The translations under genes were made by a program, and so were the position numbers. Below the pieces are notes generated by a model. The model saw nothing but the letters and a program-made list of their open reading frames with translations. It had not been told where the DNA came from and ran no database searches. A stretch of DNA of 64,000 bases. Source: Maricaulis maris MCS10. GTDB taxonomy: Bacteria; Pseudomonadota; Alphaproteobacteria; Caulobacterales; Maricaulaceae. The DNA is taken from NCBI RefSeq assembly GCF_000014745.1, contig NC_008347.1, positions 2,992,001-3,056,000 on the forward strand, read 5' to 3'. Below are positions 35,621-45,100 of this stretch, piece by piece; within the stretch, counting starts at the first letter, position 1, and every line of letters begins with the position of its first letter.

Positions 35621-36001
35621 ATGAAACCGATCCTGGTTGTCCAGAATGAGCCAATGATGACAACACTGTTGTGCCACCGCCTGACCATGAATGGTCATTC
35701 GGTGCTCACGGCGATCGACGGTCGCTCGGCCCTCGATCTGGTCAGCTGGGCCCGACCCAAGCTGGTCCTGGTCGACATGCTGTTGCCGGACATGCGCGGC
35801 CTGGACGTCCTGTCGCGCCTGAAGCACCAGCCGGCCACGGCCGATGTCCCGGTCATGATGCTGCTGCCCTATGCCCATGAAGGCGACACCGTGGCCGCCC
35901 TCGAGAGCGGGGCGCACGATTGCCTCGTCAAGCCAATCCAGCCACGTGAGCTGGTGGCGCGCATCGCTGGGGCGTTGTCTCGCCAGAAAGTCGCGGCATG
36001 A
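35621..36001 (+). CDS. Receiver-only response regulator
   Basis: A 126-residue single-domain receiver. Phospho-acceptor Asp is in LVLVDMLLPDM and the conserved Lys in CLVKPIQP. The first acidic pair is altered: VVQNEP in place of DD/DE, so metal binding may be weak. There is no output domain. Its stop overlaps the next start (ATGA). It leads a four-gene unit with a YaiO-like barrel, a HEAT protein and a GT2, suggesting it regulates glycan synthesis by protein contact. Confidence 0.87.
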   Translation: MKPILVVQNEPMMTTLLCHRLTMNGHSVLTAIDGRSALDLVSWARPKLVLVDMLLPDMRGLDVLSRLKHQPATADVPVMMLLPYAHEGDTVAALESGAHDCLVKPIQPRELVARIAGALSRQKVAA

Positions 36002-36774
36002 GCCTCCGATCCTGCTTGTTTGGCGGCCTGGTGGTGACCGGCCTGGTGGCCGGTTCCGCCATGGCTCAGCCTGAAGGCGACTGGACCGCCGATCTGGTGG
36101 TCGAGCACGCCGCCCTGTCGCGGACCGCGCTGGACGACTGGTCCGGGGCCGGGCTGCAAGTGGGCTACCGCAATGCCGACGCTCGCCTGACCTGGGGCCG
36201 CGCCGAATGGTCCCGCCGGTTCGGTACGCAGGACGTCTTTCTGCAGGCCGGTTTGCAGGACCAGTTTGCGGGCGGTGTCGCTTCGGTGGCGCTGGGCAGC
36301 GCATTCGGTGGCGATTTTCGCGAGGATGTCGATTTGCGCCTCGCCTGGACCCGACCCGCCTGGCGGCCTGCTCAAGGGACCGGCGGGACCGATTTGGACC
36401 TGACCGCCCGGTTCGCCGATTACGGCGATGGCGTGGTGACCGTGCTGGCACCTGGCCTTGTCCACTATCTGGCAGGTCACGATGCCTGGCTGTCAGTCTC
36501 GCCGATTTTCGTGCGTGCTTCCGGCGGCGATTGGGAAAGCGGTCTCGCCCTGCGCGGCGACACGGCCCTTGGCGCCAATTGGCGTATCCGCAGCGGGCTG
36601 AGCCTTGCGCCCGATATCGAGGCCGGCCGCGTGGCCCGTACCCGAAGTGTCGAGTTCGGCGTCCGCCGCGCCTTTGGACCGGACCGGGAAATCGGCTGGA
36701 CCGTGTCGCAGGTCGACCGGTCTGGCAGCTATGCGCGCACAGGTATTGCCCTGTCCCTGCGCCAACGTTTCTGA
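35998..36774 (+). CDS. YaiO-like outer-membrane beta-barrel protein
   Basis: A 258-residue exported protein: signal peptide ending MAQ, then alternating amphipathic strands and a terminal Phe (SLRQRF) as expected for a BamA-inserted barrel. Strand spacing and the RRFGTQD and GVRRAFGPDREIGW segments resemble the YaiO family, often placed with glycosyltransferases. It may pass or anchor a polysaccharide made by the GT2 downstream. It overlaps the receiver gene by 4 bp. Confidence 0.75.
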   Translation: MSLRSCLFGGLVVTGLVAGSAMAQPEGDWTADLVVEHAALSRTALDDWSGAGLQVGYRNADARLTWGRAEWSRRFGTQDVFLQAGLQDQFAGGVASVALGSAFGGDFREDVDLRLAWTRPAWRPAQGTGGTDLDLTARFADYGDGVVTVLAPGLVHYLAGHDAWLSVSPIFVRASGGDWESGLALRGDTALGANWRIRSGLSLAPDIEAGRVARTRSVEFGVRRAFGPDREIGWTVSQVDRSGSYARTGIALSLRQRF

Positions 36775-36782
36775 GGACAATC

Positions 36783-37466
36783 ATGCACTCGCTCGAATGG
36801 ATATGGACGGCAGCTTCAATCTTTTGCACGCTTGGGCTCGGCCTTGTGGCCAGCGCCGCGGTCATCATTCTGTTCGAGCGCTGGCAGGCGCCGGTACGCG
36901 CCAGTCGGGATGCCTACCGCACGGCCTGCCTGCTGGATCATGTCGCCACCGGCGCGCCGCTGCCGCGGGTCAAAAGCCGTCGTTCTGCCCGGGCCTGGTC
37001 GCGGATCGCCCGCGAGCTGGCCGAGTTGCTGGCCGGCATGGAAGGAGACGCCCTGCGCCACCTGTCCGATCGCTTCGCCGCCCTGTCACCATCCCGCCAG
37101 CGACCGCTCTGCCTGCCCACCGTCCGGGGCGACGCCTCGCTGGGCCTGGCCATTGCCGATCTTGACAGGATGGCGACCTCCTCGCCGGTGGGCGAGCGCC
37201 GGAAAGCCTTGCGCGCGCTGGTTTGGCGCGGTCATCCCGATGCCACGACAACCTTTATCCGCGCCTTGCGCGATGACGACGCCGAAGTCCGCAGCCTCGC
37301 CCTGGCGGGCCTGGCCGACCTGCGCGTGACAGCCGCCGCCGACCGCATTGCCGAGATGCACAATGATCCGTCCTGGCGGGTGCGGGAGACCGCGCGGCGC
37401 GCCTTGCGGATGATCCATGAGCCTGCCCGTCAGGCCGAGCAGTCAGGAGTGATCCAATGGATATGA
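36783..37466 (+). CDS. Membrane-anchored HEAT-repeat protein
   Basis: A 227-residue protein with one N-terminal membrane helix (residues about 5-30) and a helical cytoplasmic part. The C-terminal 100 residues are HEAT-like: ALVWRGHPDATTTFIRALRDD, then EVRSLALAGLADL and WRVRETARRALRMIH. HEAT repeats act as protein-binding scaffolds, and here could link the receiver to the glycosyltransferase. It overlaps the GT2 gene by 10 bp. The specific role is inferred from context. Confidence 0.8.
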   Translation: MHSLEWIWTAASIFCTLGLGLVASAAVIILFERWQAPVRASRDAYRTACLLDHVATGAPLPRVKSRRSARAWSRIARELAELLAGMEGDALRHLSDRFAALSPSRQRPLCLPTVRGDASLGLAIADLDRMATSSPVGERRKALRALVWRGHPDATTTFIRALRDDDAEVRSLALAGLADLRVTAAADRIAEMHNDPSWRVRETARRALRMIHEPARQAEQSGVIQWI

Positions 37467-38890
37467 TCATCAATTTCTTCGTATGGCCGGACGTGACCTT
37501 CCCGGTCACCTTTCTCATCCTGGCCAGCGCCCTGTTTCAGGACACACTCTACGCTGTGCTGATCGCGATCGCCGGTGTCACCCTGATGCGACGCCGCTTC
37601 GAACCGAATGCGCACAGATTGATGCGGCGGATCGGCCAGGAAGCGCCCCGGGTCAGTATCCTCGCGCCGGCCTATAATGAGGCCGAGACCGTGGTCGATT
37701 GCACCCGGGCCCTGCTGCGTCAGAACCACTCGAACTATGAAGTCATCGTGATCAATGACGGGTCGGGTGACGACACTTTGAACCGGTTGGTGCGGGCTTT
37801 CGATCTGAAACCGGCGGAACGCGAATGTTCGGACCGCCTGGACTTCACGCCGGTGCGCGCGGTCTACCACCGGCCCGGACCGGTCCCGCTCTGGGTGATC
37901 GACAAGGTCAATGGCGGCAAGGCCGACGCCCTCAATGCCGGCATTGCCCATGCGTCCGGCAGCCTCTTTTGCGCCATTGATGCCGATTCACTGCTGGAAG
38001 CCGACGCCCTGATCCGCACCAGCCAGCCCTTTCTCGACAATCCCGACACCGTTGCGGTGGCCGGCACGGTCCGTGTCGCCAATGGATGCCGGTTGCGGGA
38101 AGGCGCGGTCGAAGAAGCCGGCTTGCCGCGCCGCTTCCTGCCGCTCGTGCAGTCGCTGGAATATCTGCGCGCCTTCCTGGTCGCCCGTTTCGCCCTCAGC
38201 GAACTGGGCGCCCTGATGATCGTGTCCGGGGCTTTCGGCATGTTCGACCGGGCCCGCGTGGTCGAGGTCGGCGGCTATGATCCGCGCACGGTCGGCGAAG
38301 ACGCCGAGCTGATCGTCCGCCTACACCGCGACGGTCGCGACAGCGACCGCCCCACCGTGGTGCGCTTCATTCCCGAACCGGTCTGCTGGACACAGGTTCC
38401 CGAGCGCCTGTCCGATCTGGCCGGCCAGCGCCGACGCTGGCAACGCGGCGCTCTGGAGACCCTGTGGCGCCACCGCGACGCCGCGCTTCGCCCCGGCTAC
38501 GGCCTGCCGGGAACGCTGGGGCTTGGCAGCATGATCGTGATCGACGTGATCGGCCCCTGCCTGGAAGTGCTCGGCTATGCCTTGGCCTTCCTGCTTGCCG
38601 CCACAGGGCATATTTCCTGGAGCTGGTTCGCCGCCCTTTTCGCCCTTGTGTGCAGCTTCGGCTTCCTTTTGTCGGCCTCAGCCATCCTGCTGCAGGAGAT
38701 TGAGCTACGCCGCACTGCCTCACTCAAGGCGATCGGCCAGTTGCTGTTCGCGGCGGCGATCGAGAATTTCGGCTATCGGCAGCTCAGCAATATCTGGCGC
38801 CTCGCCGGAACGATCGACTTCCTGAAAGGAAGCAAACATTGGGGCCACATCAAACGCTCCGCCTTCGACACGACAGAAACACCGACCTAG
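37457..38890 (+). CDS. Processive family-2 glycosyltransferase
   Basis: A 477-residue membrane GT2 of the NodC/PgaC/hyaluronan-synthase type. Two N-terminal helices, then a GT-A domain with SILAPAYNEAE, DGSGDDT, the DxD motif in AIDADSLL, VGEDAEL and the processivity motif QRRRWQRG, followed by three or four C-terminal helices. These motifs indicate polymerisation and membrane passage of a beta-linked polysaccharide. With the barrel protein it could form a synthase-dependent export route for a surface glycan near the holdfast-anchor operon. The sugar is not predictable. Confidence 0.9.
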   Translation: MDMIINFFVWPDVTFPVTFLILASALFQDTLYAVLIAIAGVTLMRRRFEPNAHRLMRRIGQEAPRVSILAPAYNEAETVVDCTRALLRQNHSNYEVIVINDGSGDDTLNRLVRAFDLKPAERECSDRLDFTPVRAVYHRPGPVPLWVIDKVNGGKADALNAGIAHASGSLFCAIDADSLLEADALIRTSQPFLDNPDTVAVAGTVRVANGCRLREGAVEEAGLPRRFLPLVQSLEYLRAFLVARFALSELGALMIVSGAFGMFDRARVVEVGGYDPRTVGEDAELIVRLHRDGRDSDRPTVVRFIPEPVCWTQVPERLSDLAGQRRRWQRGALETLWRHRDAALRPGYGLPGTLGLGSMIVIDVIGPCLEVLGYALAFLLAATGHISWSWFAALFALVCSFGFLLSASAILLQEIELRRTASLKAIGQLLFAAAIENFGYRQLSNIWRLAGTIDFLKGSKHWGHIKRSAFDTTETPT

Positions 38891-39094
38891 GCTGAAACCC
38901 AGGCCGAGGGTTGGCGGTATTTGGCGCAATCTGATCGCGGATTATAACTTGGCGCCCCGCATCGTGGCGCGGAATTGCGCCACACCTTGCAAGCCGTTGT
39001 CAGATTTACCCGCCATTTCAGGGAGTTTCCACTGACACGGCCGAATGCTTGAACGGTTCTCGCCGGTGCCCTCCCTAAAACCCAGCGCTCGCTA

Positions 39095-39256
39095 CACCTA
39101 CGCAGCCGAGCAGAAACCGGTGAAACTGGTCTAAATCAGATTGAGACCGACAAACCCGGTGAGCCAGAGCTACCAGGAGCCCACCTGCCAGGCGAGAATG
39201 GCGGACAGGGTCACGTTGGATCCGCCAAACAGCATGACGGCGCGTCCTCGTGTCAT
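39095..39256 (-). pseudogene. DUF2892 (YgaP-like) inner-membrane protein, decayed
   Basis: The ATG at 39256 overlaps the stop of an RND fragment. The frame reads MTRGRAVMLFGGSNVTLSAI and on to WLTGFVGLNLI and TSFTGFC, the pattern of small DUF2892 proteins that often follow RND efflux genes. It is broken by three in-frame TAG codons (39170-39172 first), so it is not expressible as one protein. Confidence 0.75.
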
Positions 39257-39450
39257 GACGCATTTCCTTCTTGGGTGAGTGACTCTGTGTCGGGCACGTG
39301 CGCCGCGCCCCCATCCTTGTAGATCACGTAGATCGCCGGAATAGCCCGAATCGTCAGCAGGATTGAGGAGGCCAGTCCGAACAGGAGCGAAATGGCCGGT
39401 CCCTGGAAGATCGGATCGCCGAGGATGACCGATGCCCCGATCATTGCTGC
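39253..39450 (-). pseudogene. RND efflux transporter, C-terminal remnant
   Basis: Only the last 65 or so residues of an AcrB/CusA-like pump remain: AAMIGASVILGDPIFQGP, FGLASSILLT and IPAIYVIYKD. The frame continues upstream into unrelated sequence of the next (plus-strand) gene, so the rest of the pump was lost, probably by a rearrangement at about 39.45 kb. The left boundary of the remnant is the stop at 39253; the other boundary is approximate. Confidence 0.75.
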
Positions 39451-39532
39451 TATCATTGCTGCGATCGAACTCTGCCTTGCCAAACGCAGCGGCGTAGGAA
39501 ACCATGCGTTGCAGGCTGGTCCGGGGGATGAA

Positions 39533-42103
39533 ATGACCTTTGTGTTCGCCGCGTGCACCACGAGGGTTCGTCTCTTCGGCGCAACAGTCGTGCTGCTGCT
39601 CGCCACACCAGCCGCTTCTGCCCAGGATACGTCCAGCCAGGGTGGATCGATAACGTCCGACAAGCCGATTTACCGGTTTGGCGAGCAGGTCAGCATCACC
39701 TACGCAACGCCGAACGATCCCCTGCAGGATTCCTATGACGTTTTTCTGGTGACCCCCTCACCCGAACCGGCGCTTTGCGCCAGCGGCGTTCCCCGCGCCT
39801 CGGGGGGCGGGTGCACGCTCGATACAACGACGTTTTACAATCCCGACCGTGTTTCGAGCTATCTGCGCGTCGACATGACGGTGATGCCCGACCCGGGACT
39901 CAATTCCGTTGCGAGCGGGCAGTTCTGGGTGGAACGCCTGATCGAGGAACGTCCTGGCGCCCTGGCCTTTCCCGACGGTACGGTGCTTCGCCCCTGGCAG
40001 GCACTCATTTTTCGCGTGGACGACGTTCCCGGATTACTGACGGATTATGGTGCGCTTCGTGTCGAGCTGGCCCGCGTGGCCCGGCTGTATCCAGGCGGCG
40101 GGATAGAGGCGAGCGCCCGGCTCATCCAAGACGAGAACTACGCCAATGACTACTTCCGTCCGGCCTTGTCCAATGTTCGGGACCTGAGAGCTCGCCGAGC
40201 CTCGCAGCCCGGCGGGGCTCTGCCGGATACGTTCACCTTCGTACCCGGCCCGTCACGCTTTCTGCCGCTCGGGCAGTATGAATTTCGCCTGATCGGGGCG
40301 GACGACAGGATCATCGACCGCGCCGCGCTCAGCGTGGAACTGGCGCCCCTCGGCGACGTCTTCGAATTGTCCGATCCGCCTGATGGCACCGACGCTTACC
40401 CGGTCGCGGACAGGCCCGATATCACACTCGTCCTGCCGCCGGAGGTCGCGCGCAGCCCGCTGCCTATCGGGTTGGCGGTACAGGTACTGCGGATCGGCGA
40501 CGGTGGAACACGGCAAATGGTTGGGTATCGCCAGCCGATCGCTGCCTGCCGGGGATGGCCCGATTGTGCCGCGGACCTGTTTGAGCCCGACGAATCTTAC
40601 CGCCACGAAGTCGTCCTTTTGGACATGATGCCAGGCCGGTATGAGGCGCGGCTCGTCCTGATCGATGATGCCTATGATGAGACTGACACGGATGATCAGC
40701 TGATCTTGGCCCAGCAGGAATTCGTGCTGGAGGGCGAAGTCGAGCCATGGCGAAGTCCGCCCGCTGATCGTCAGATCCTGGTCGAGGGCGATATCGAGTT
40801 AATGCTCGACCGGGAGGACTATGCGGTGAGCGACATGGCGCGTTTGCGCCTGCAGCCTCGTGAAGGTGTTGAGCTGCAGGGAGAGACCCTGTGGATCTCT
40901 CTGAGGCGCAATCAGGTTTTCGCCTATGGCTGCACGCCGATGGCGCCGCAGCAGGTCGCCTACAGCGCGTTTTCGCCCCTGATCGGGAATGCGACGCCTG
41001 ACAGTTACGCCATGGTGACGGGCCAACCCTATCACCCCCTCAATGCTCCCTCGGTGCCGCGGTCCGTCCTGGAAAGCGCAGATTACGCGGCCGTCCTGCA
41101 GGAGATAGCCGATGACGCGCGTGCCGGTGTTGCGCGCGAGGTTTACGCGGGGCCGCCGGAAGACGCGGCCTATGAAACCATCCCCTGGATTGGTTGGTCA
41201 GAGGACGGTGAAACGGCCGAGATTGCCCTCAATATGCCGCCCGGCCGGTACCAGCTGGCCCTGATGCGGGGTACAGCGAGCGCCTCGCCGGCCGGTCGAG
41301 ACACGCATTTTGCCGACGCACAAACTGTCGCGACGGTCGAATTTCTGGTCACCGCCCCGCCCCTGGATGTGCAGTCTGTGATCGAGCAGGACGGGCAGGA
41401 TGTTCGCGCTCGCCTGATGTGGGAGGGTGATGCGCCGGGGCAGTTGGAGCTGGACGCAGTTATCGTCTTCGATGCCGACCCAGGCACCGGTGCCATTCGG
41501 CCTCGACGAACGGGCGCCAACACGTTCCGCGACAATCCGACGACGGCCGGCTTTGATGTTGAGGTCCCATTGGGTGAGCCGTTTCAGAACACCGGCAATA
41601 CGGACGTTTTCCTGGCCGAAGCCGGGACGCAATACGGCTGGCGTCATGTTGAGTTGATCGACCGCTATGGCTTGGTCCGATGGGAGGGTGCACTCGTTGA
41701 TACGCACGATCCGTCAATCTATTTCGGACGGCCCGCGGCACTCTATCCACCTGAACCGGGCATATCACGAAGGTCAACGCAAACCGATCACCTGGCGCCT
41801 TACATATGGATGCCGAGTGCGGCGGATTGCGGGCCAAACCCGCCTGGTCGCACGCCAGAATTACAGGCCGTTGTCTGGATAGGCGGTGACCCGGAGACGC
41901 CCGATGACGACGTCTACGAGCCGGTGGACAGGGTCTTTCCCGGGTATCCCTTCCTCATCGAGGCACGATTTGAGGACCCTCCGGGTCAGGAAACCTACGA
42001 GATCGAGGTCGACAACGGCCCGCGAATTCTGGTCGAGCGCACTGAGGACCCCGGTCTTTATCGAAGCGAAATCCTGACGATCCAGCCGGAGGACGGGCCA
42101 TGA
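39533..42103 (+). CDS. Large exported protein of unknown function, beta-sandwich-like
   Basis: An 856-residue protein I do not recognise. ATG 39533 follows GGGGGATGA and opens a signal peptide ending ASAQD; the in-frame start at 39392 runs through the RND remnant. The mature N-terminus has SITSDKPIYRFGEQVSITY, recalling macroglobulin (MG1) or bacterial Ig-like domains; DREDYAVSDMARLRL near the middle is similar. Repeated beta-rich blocks of 100-130 residues suggest a string of Ig/MG-like domains. The next gene overlaps by 4 bp, so the two products probably act together in the envelope. Function unknown. Confidence 0.8.
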   Translation: MTFVFAACTTRVRLFGATVVLLLATPAASAQDTSSQGGSITSDKPIYRFGEQVSITYATPNDPLQDSYDVFLVTPSPEPALCASGVPRASGGGCTLDTTTFYNPDRVSSYLRVDMTVMPDPGLNSVASGQFWVERLIEERPGALAFPDGTVLRPWQALIFRVDDVPGLLTDYGALRVELARVARLYPGGGIEASARLIQDENYANDYFRPALSNVRDLRARRASQPGGALPDTFTFVPGPSRFLPLGQYEFRLIGADDRIIDRAALSVELAPLGDVFELSDPPDGTDAYPVADRPDITLVLPPEVARSPLPIGLAVQVLRIGDGGTRQMVGYRQPIAACRGWPDCAADLFEPDESYRHEVVLLDMMPGRYEARLVLIDDAYDETDTDDQLILAQQEFVLEGEVEPWRSPPADRQILVEGDIELMLDREDYAVSDMARLRLQPREGVELQGETLWISLRRNQVFAYGCTPMAPQQVAYSAFSPLIGNATPDSYAMVTGQPYHPLNAPSVPRSVLESADYAAVLQEIADDARAGVAREVYAGPPEDAAYETIPWIGWSEDGETAEIALNMPPGRYQLALMRGTASASPAGRDTHFADAQTVATVEFLVTAPPLDVQSVIEQDGQDVRARLMWEGDAPGQLELDAVIVFDADPGTGAIRPRRTGANTFRDNPTTAGFDVEVPLGEPFQNTGNTDVFLAEAGTQYGWRHVELIDRYGLVRWEGALVDTHDPSIYFGRPAALYPPEPGISRRSTQTDHLAPYIWMPSAADCGPNPPGRTPELQAVVWIGGDPETPDDDVYEPVDRVFPGYPFLIEARFEDPPGQETYEIEVDNGPRILVERTEDPGLYRSEILTIQPEDGP

Positions 42104-45100
42104 GTGGTTTCTGGTCAAGCCTTCTGGGTGACCTCAAGGCACGGCGCCTGACCAACCGCACCGCCGGTGCGGTTGGCGGGGGCGGTGCCCTGATCGCAGT
42201 CACGGTAGCGGTCAGCCAATTCCTGTTGTCCGGATATCCGGTGTCGCAGGACGACGCGGCAGCCCAGCAGGCCGAGACGCGCGAAATCGCGGGTTTGCGC
42301 GATCGAGCCCTGGGTTCCGAAGAAGCGGCCGCACCCGAGCGTTTGCCGGAGTTCCGGGCGACCAGCTTCGACCCGGCCTCGGTCTCGGTTGATGGAGTCT
42401 GGCGCGTTTCGACCCAGGATTTCGCGCTCGGTGAGGTGACCGGCCGCGCAATTATTGACGAGGCAGAACAAAGCGCTGTCGTCCGTCTAATCCATCCGCA
42501 CTCTGGCGAAACCTACACATTGCGGTCAACCCGGTTCGAGAGGAATCTCGGCGTTCTGCAACTGCGGCTCGAGGGGGAGTGGCCAGGAGCAGGCGAACAA
42601 CGACGCAATGCCATCGGAGAGGTGATAGAAAGCCAGGCAGCTACCGTGAGCTTCTCGGCTGGCGGTGAGCCATTTGCGCTGAATGTGCAACGCCCGGTGC
42701 GGATGACACAACGTGTCATCGAGTTGGAATTCGCCATCGACCCGGTGTCTTTGAATGGACAGTGGACCCAGCGCTGGAACGCGCCGCGCTATGGCGGTCA
42801 GACGTATTCGGGGCGTCAGGGCGACCTGTCCTATGCGGACGATGACACTGGTCAGATTGTCTTTTCCGGCCGGGAAACCTGGAGCCGCCTTGAGCCGCGC
42901 ATTCATGTCGTCGTGCCCCTTTCGCGTCAGATGCAGCGCCTGGAGTACGGCGTCGTGCGGCGGCCGCATCCAGACGGCAATTTCAGCGGCGATGCAGTGG
43001 ATCCGATCAGCCACCGCACCTTGCTCGTCATTGGCACGGATCTCCCCATCGGGTTAGGTGAGCCGGTTGATCTGGGGTCCGGCGATGGCGATGTGAGCTA
43101 CGCGCTGGAGATGAAGCAATACCAGTTTGCCTCCGATTTCGCGCGACGGGCTGAGGTCGGCTACGACCGTCTGCGCTCCGAAGTCGACCCGGAGACCTAT
43201 CGCCGGCTTCAGGACATGGACGCCATTCTGGTCCGGGCGGATATTACGGACGAGACCCTGCCAGGTCGGAAAACGCTGGAACTCAACGGTGCCGAGGGAA
43301 GTTGGGTGCTCCGTTTCGGCGATTTTTCCGGGCGGATCGATTTTGCCCGTCGCCTCAATGATCGGGAGACCGAAGCAACCGACGTCCTGCTCGCTCCGGA
43401 AACCATGGTGGTCGAGTTATCTCCGGATCGCGATCTGAAGGTCGAGAGTGTGGATGTTGTGGTGTTTCGCGGCGCGGAACCGGTTTTGTTCGACTCCCGG
43501 TCCGTCGGAGCGACGACCGCCGATGACGCCACGCGCCAGGTCCGCCGGATACCTGCGCGTCGCGAAACAACCCGCCGGTACGATCCGGTAACAGGCGACG
43601 AGCGCGAGGTTATCGTCTACCGGACAGTCCCCTTGCGGCTGCACCCTCGCGGAGAGCCGAGCCGAGCTGAGGGATGGCCGATAGAGGTCAGCGAAGGCGA
43701 TACACTGCGCGCCATCGTTGCCGATCCTGGCGTCTATGAACCGAGGCCACAGATCGCCGGCGCGATCGTCGCGACCTCGATCGCGCAAGTGGCGAATGCC
43801 CGGAATGGCGACCATGGCGAACCCAATCTGACTTGGGGACGGGCGTTGTTTGACGCCTATCAGTGCGCGGAAATCGAAATCGACCTCGCCTCTGTCAGCG
43901 ATAATCCGGATCTCAGCACGGCCGACCGTCTCAACCGGTTGAGCCAGGTCGAGGTCGAGGAATTCTCCAACCTCATCCTTCTGAATCCCACCGATACACT
44001 TGGCGCGCTCAGCCGCCGCTTGACCGGATACACCATCGCAGACGTATACCGGCCAACCTGGTTCTCGGTGGGAGTTTCGGCGGGTGATCACGCCGCGATG
44101 CTTCTCTTGCGCGACGTCTTTATTGACCTGATGACAGAGCAGGAAAGCGCCTGGAGCGATGCCCGCCTGACGGGCGACGCGCTGGACGGATTGCGTCGTC
44201 AAATTGATCAGATCGTCTTCGAGCCCGGCCAGCCTATTGGCGATTTTGATGTCCGGGCGCCCGACGGCGAGATGGTGGAATTTTATCGGACCTTCAGTGA
44301 CGACCCGTCCCTGAAGGCGGCTTATGGCCTTGACGATGCGGGACTGGCGGACTGGCGCCGGTCTGCCACGCGCGAAGCCGGGCAGGCTTATCGTGCCGCG
44401 ATTGCAGCATCACGGCGCACCGCCGAAGAGACTGATGCCTGCGACGTCGAAGGCTTGCTCGAAATGACTGCCTTTGGATTCGGCGCAGTCGAGCGGCAGA
44501 TCATGCCGCGCCTTATGCGACCGTCGCCGGATGGGTTCGGCTGGGAGCCGGATCGGGTCGCCCGGTCCTATGTGCGAGGACACACCACACTCGCGCGCGC
44601 AATCCAGGCCCAGGAGGATTTTTCCCGCGCAGATACCGACAGAGTGGTCCTCGCCGCCGCGATCGGTGGCGGTCTGGGCGCAGCGGCCTTCGGCACGGTC
44701 AGTGCGGCCTGGCTGGCCTTCGCCGTTGACGTGGGAGACCTCGGGCTGACCGCAACCAATGAGTCGATTGCGATCTGGGAGGCTGAGGAAGAACGCACAT
44801 TCGCGCGCGGCGCCACGGCGGTGCTGGGCGCCGGGCGGTATGATTACGCCAACCAGGCAGCGAATATGCAGTGGTTCACCGGCGTGACCAAAACCGCTCT
44901 GGGAGCCTACGGCGCAGCGGACTCGTTTGTGGACGCCTGGCGATTGACCAGTGTGACCCGATCGGTTCAGCGCGGTCATCAAAGGATTGCTGCCGACCTG
45001 ACGCCCGCTGACTTCGACCGGTTGGAGCGGAGCATTCAGCAGGACGTGCTCACCGCGATTGAGGAGGCGCGGCGCCTTGACCAGTCCTTCAATACCCCGG

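Noticed and set aside
35588-36868. 426-residue minus-strand frame across the receiver and barrel genes
   Set aside because: Arg/Pro-rich shadow frame; the plus-strand genes have motifs, overlapping starts and a signal peptide.
39392-39532. Earlier in-frame start for the exported 856-residue protein
   Set aside because: The extra 47 residues are encoded by the antisense of the RND remnant and would hide the signal peptide; ATG 39533 has a ribosome site.
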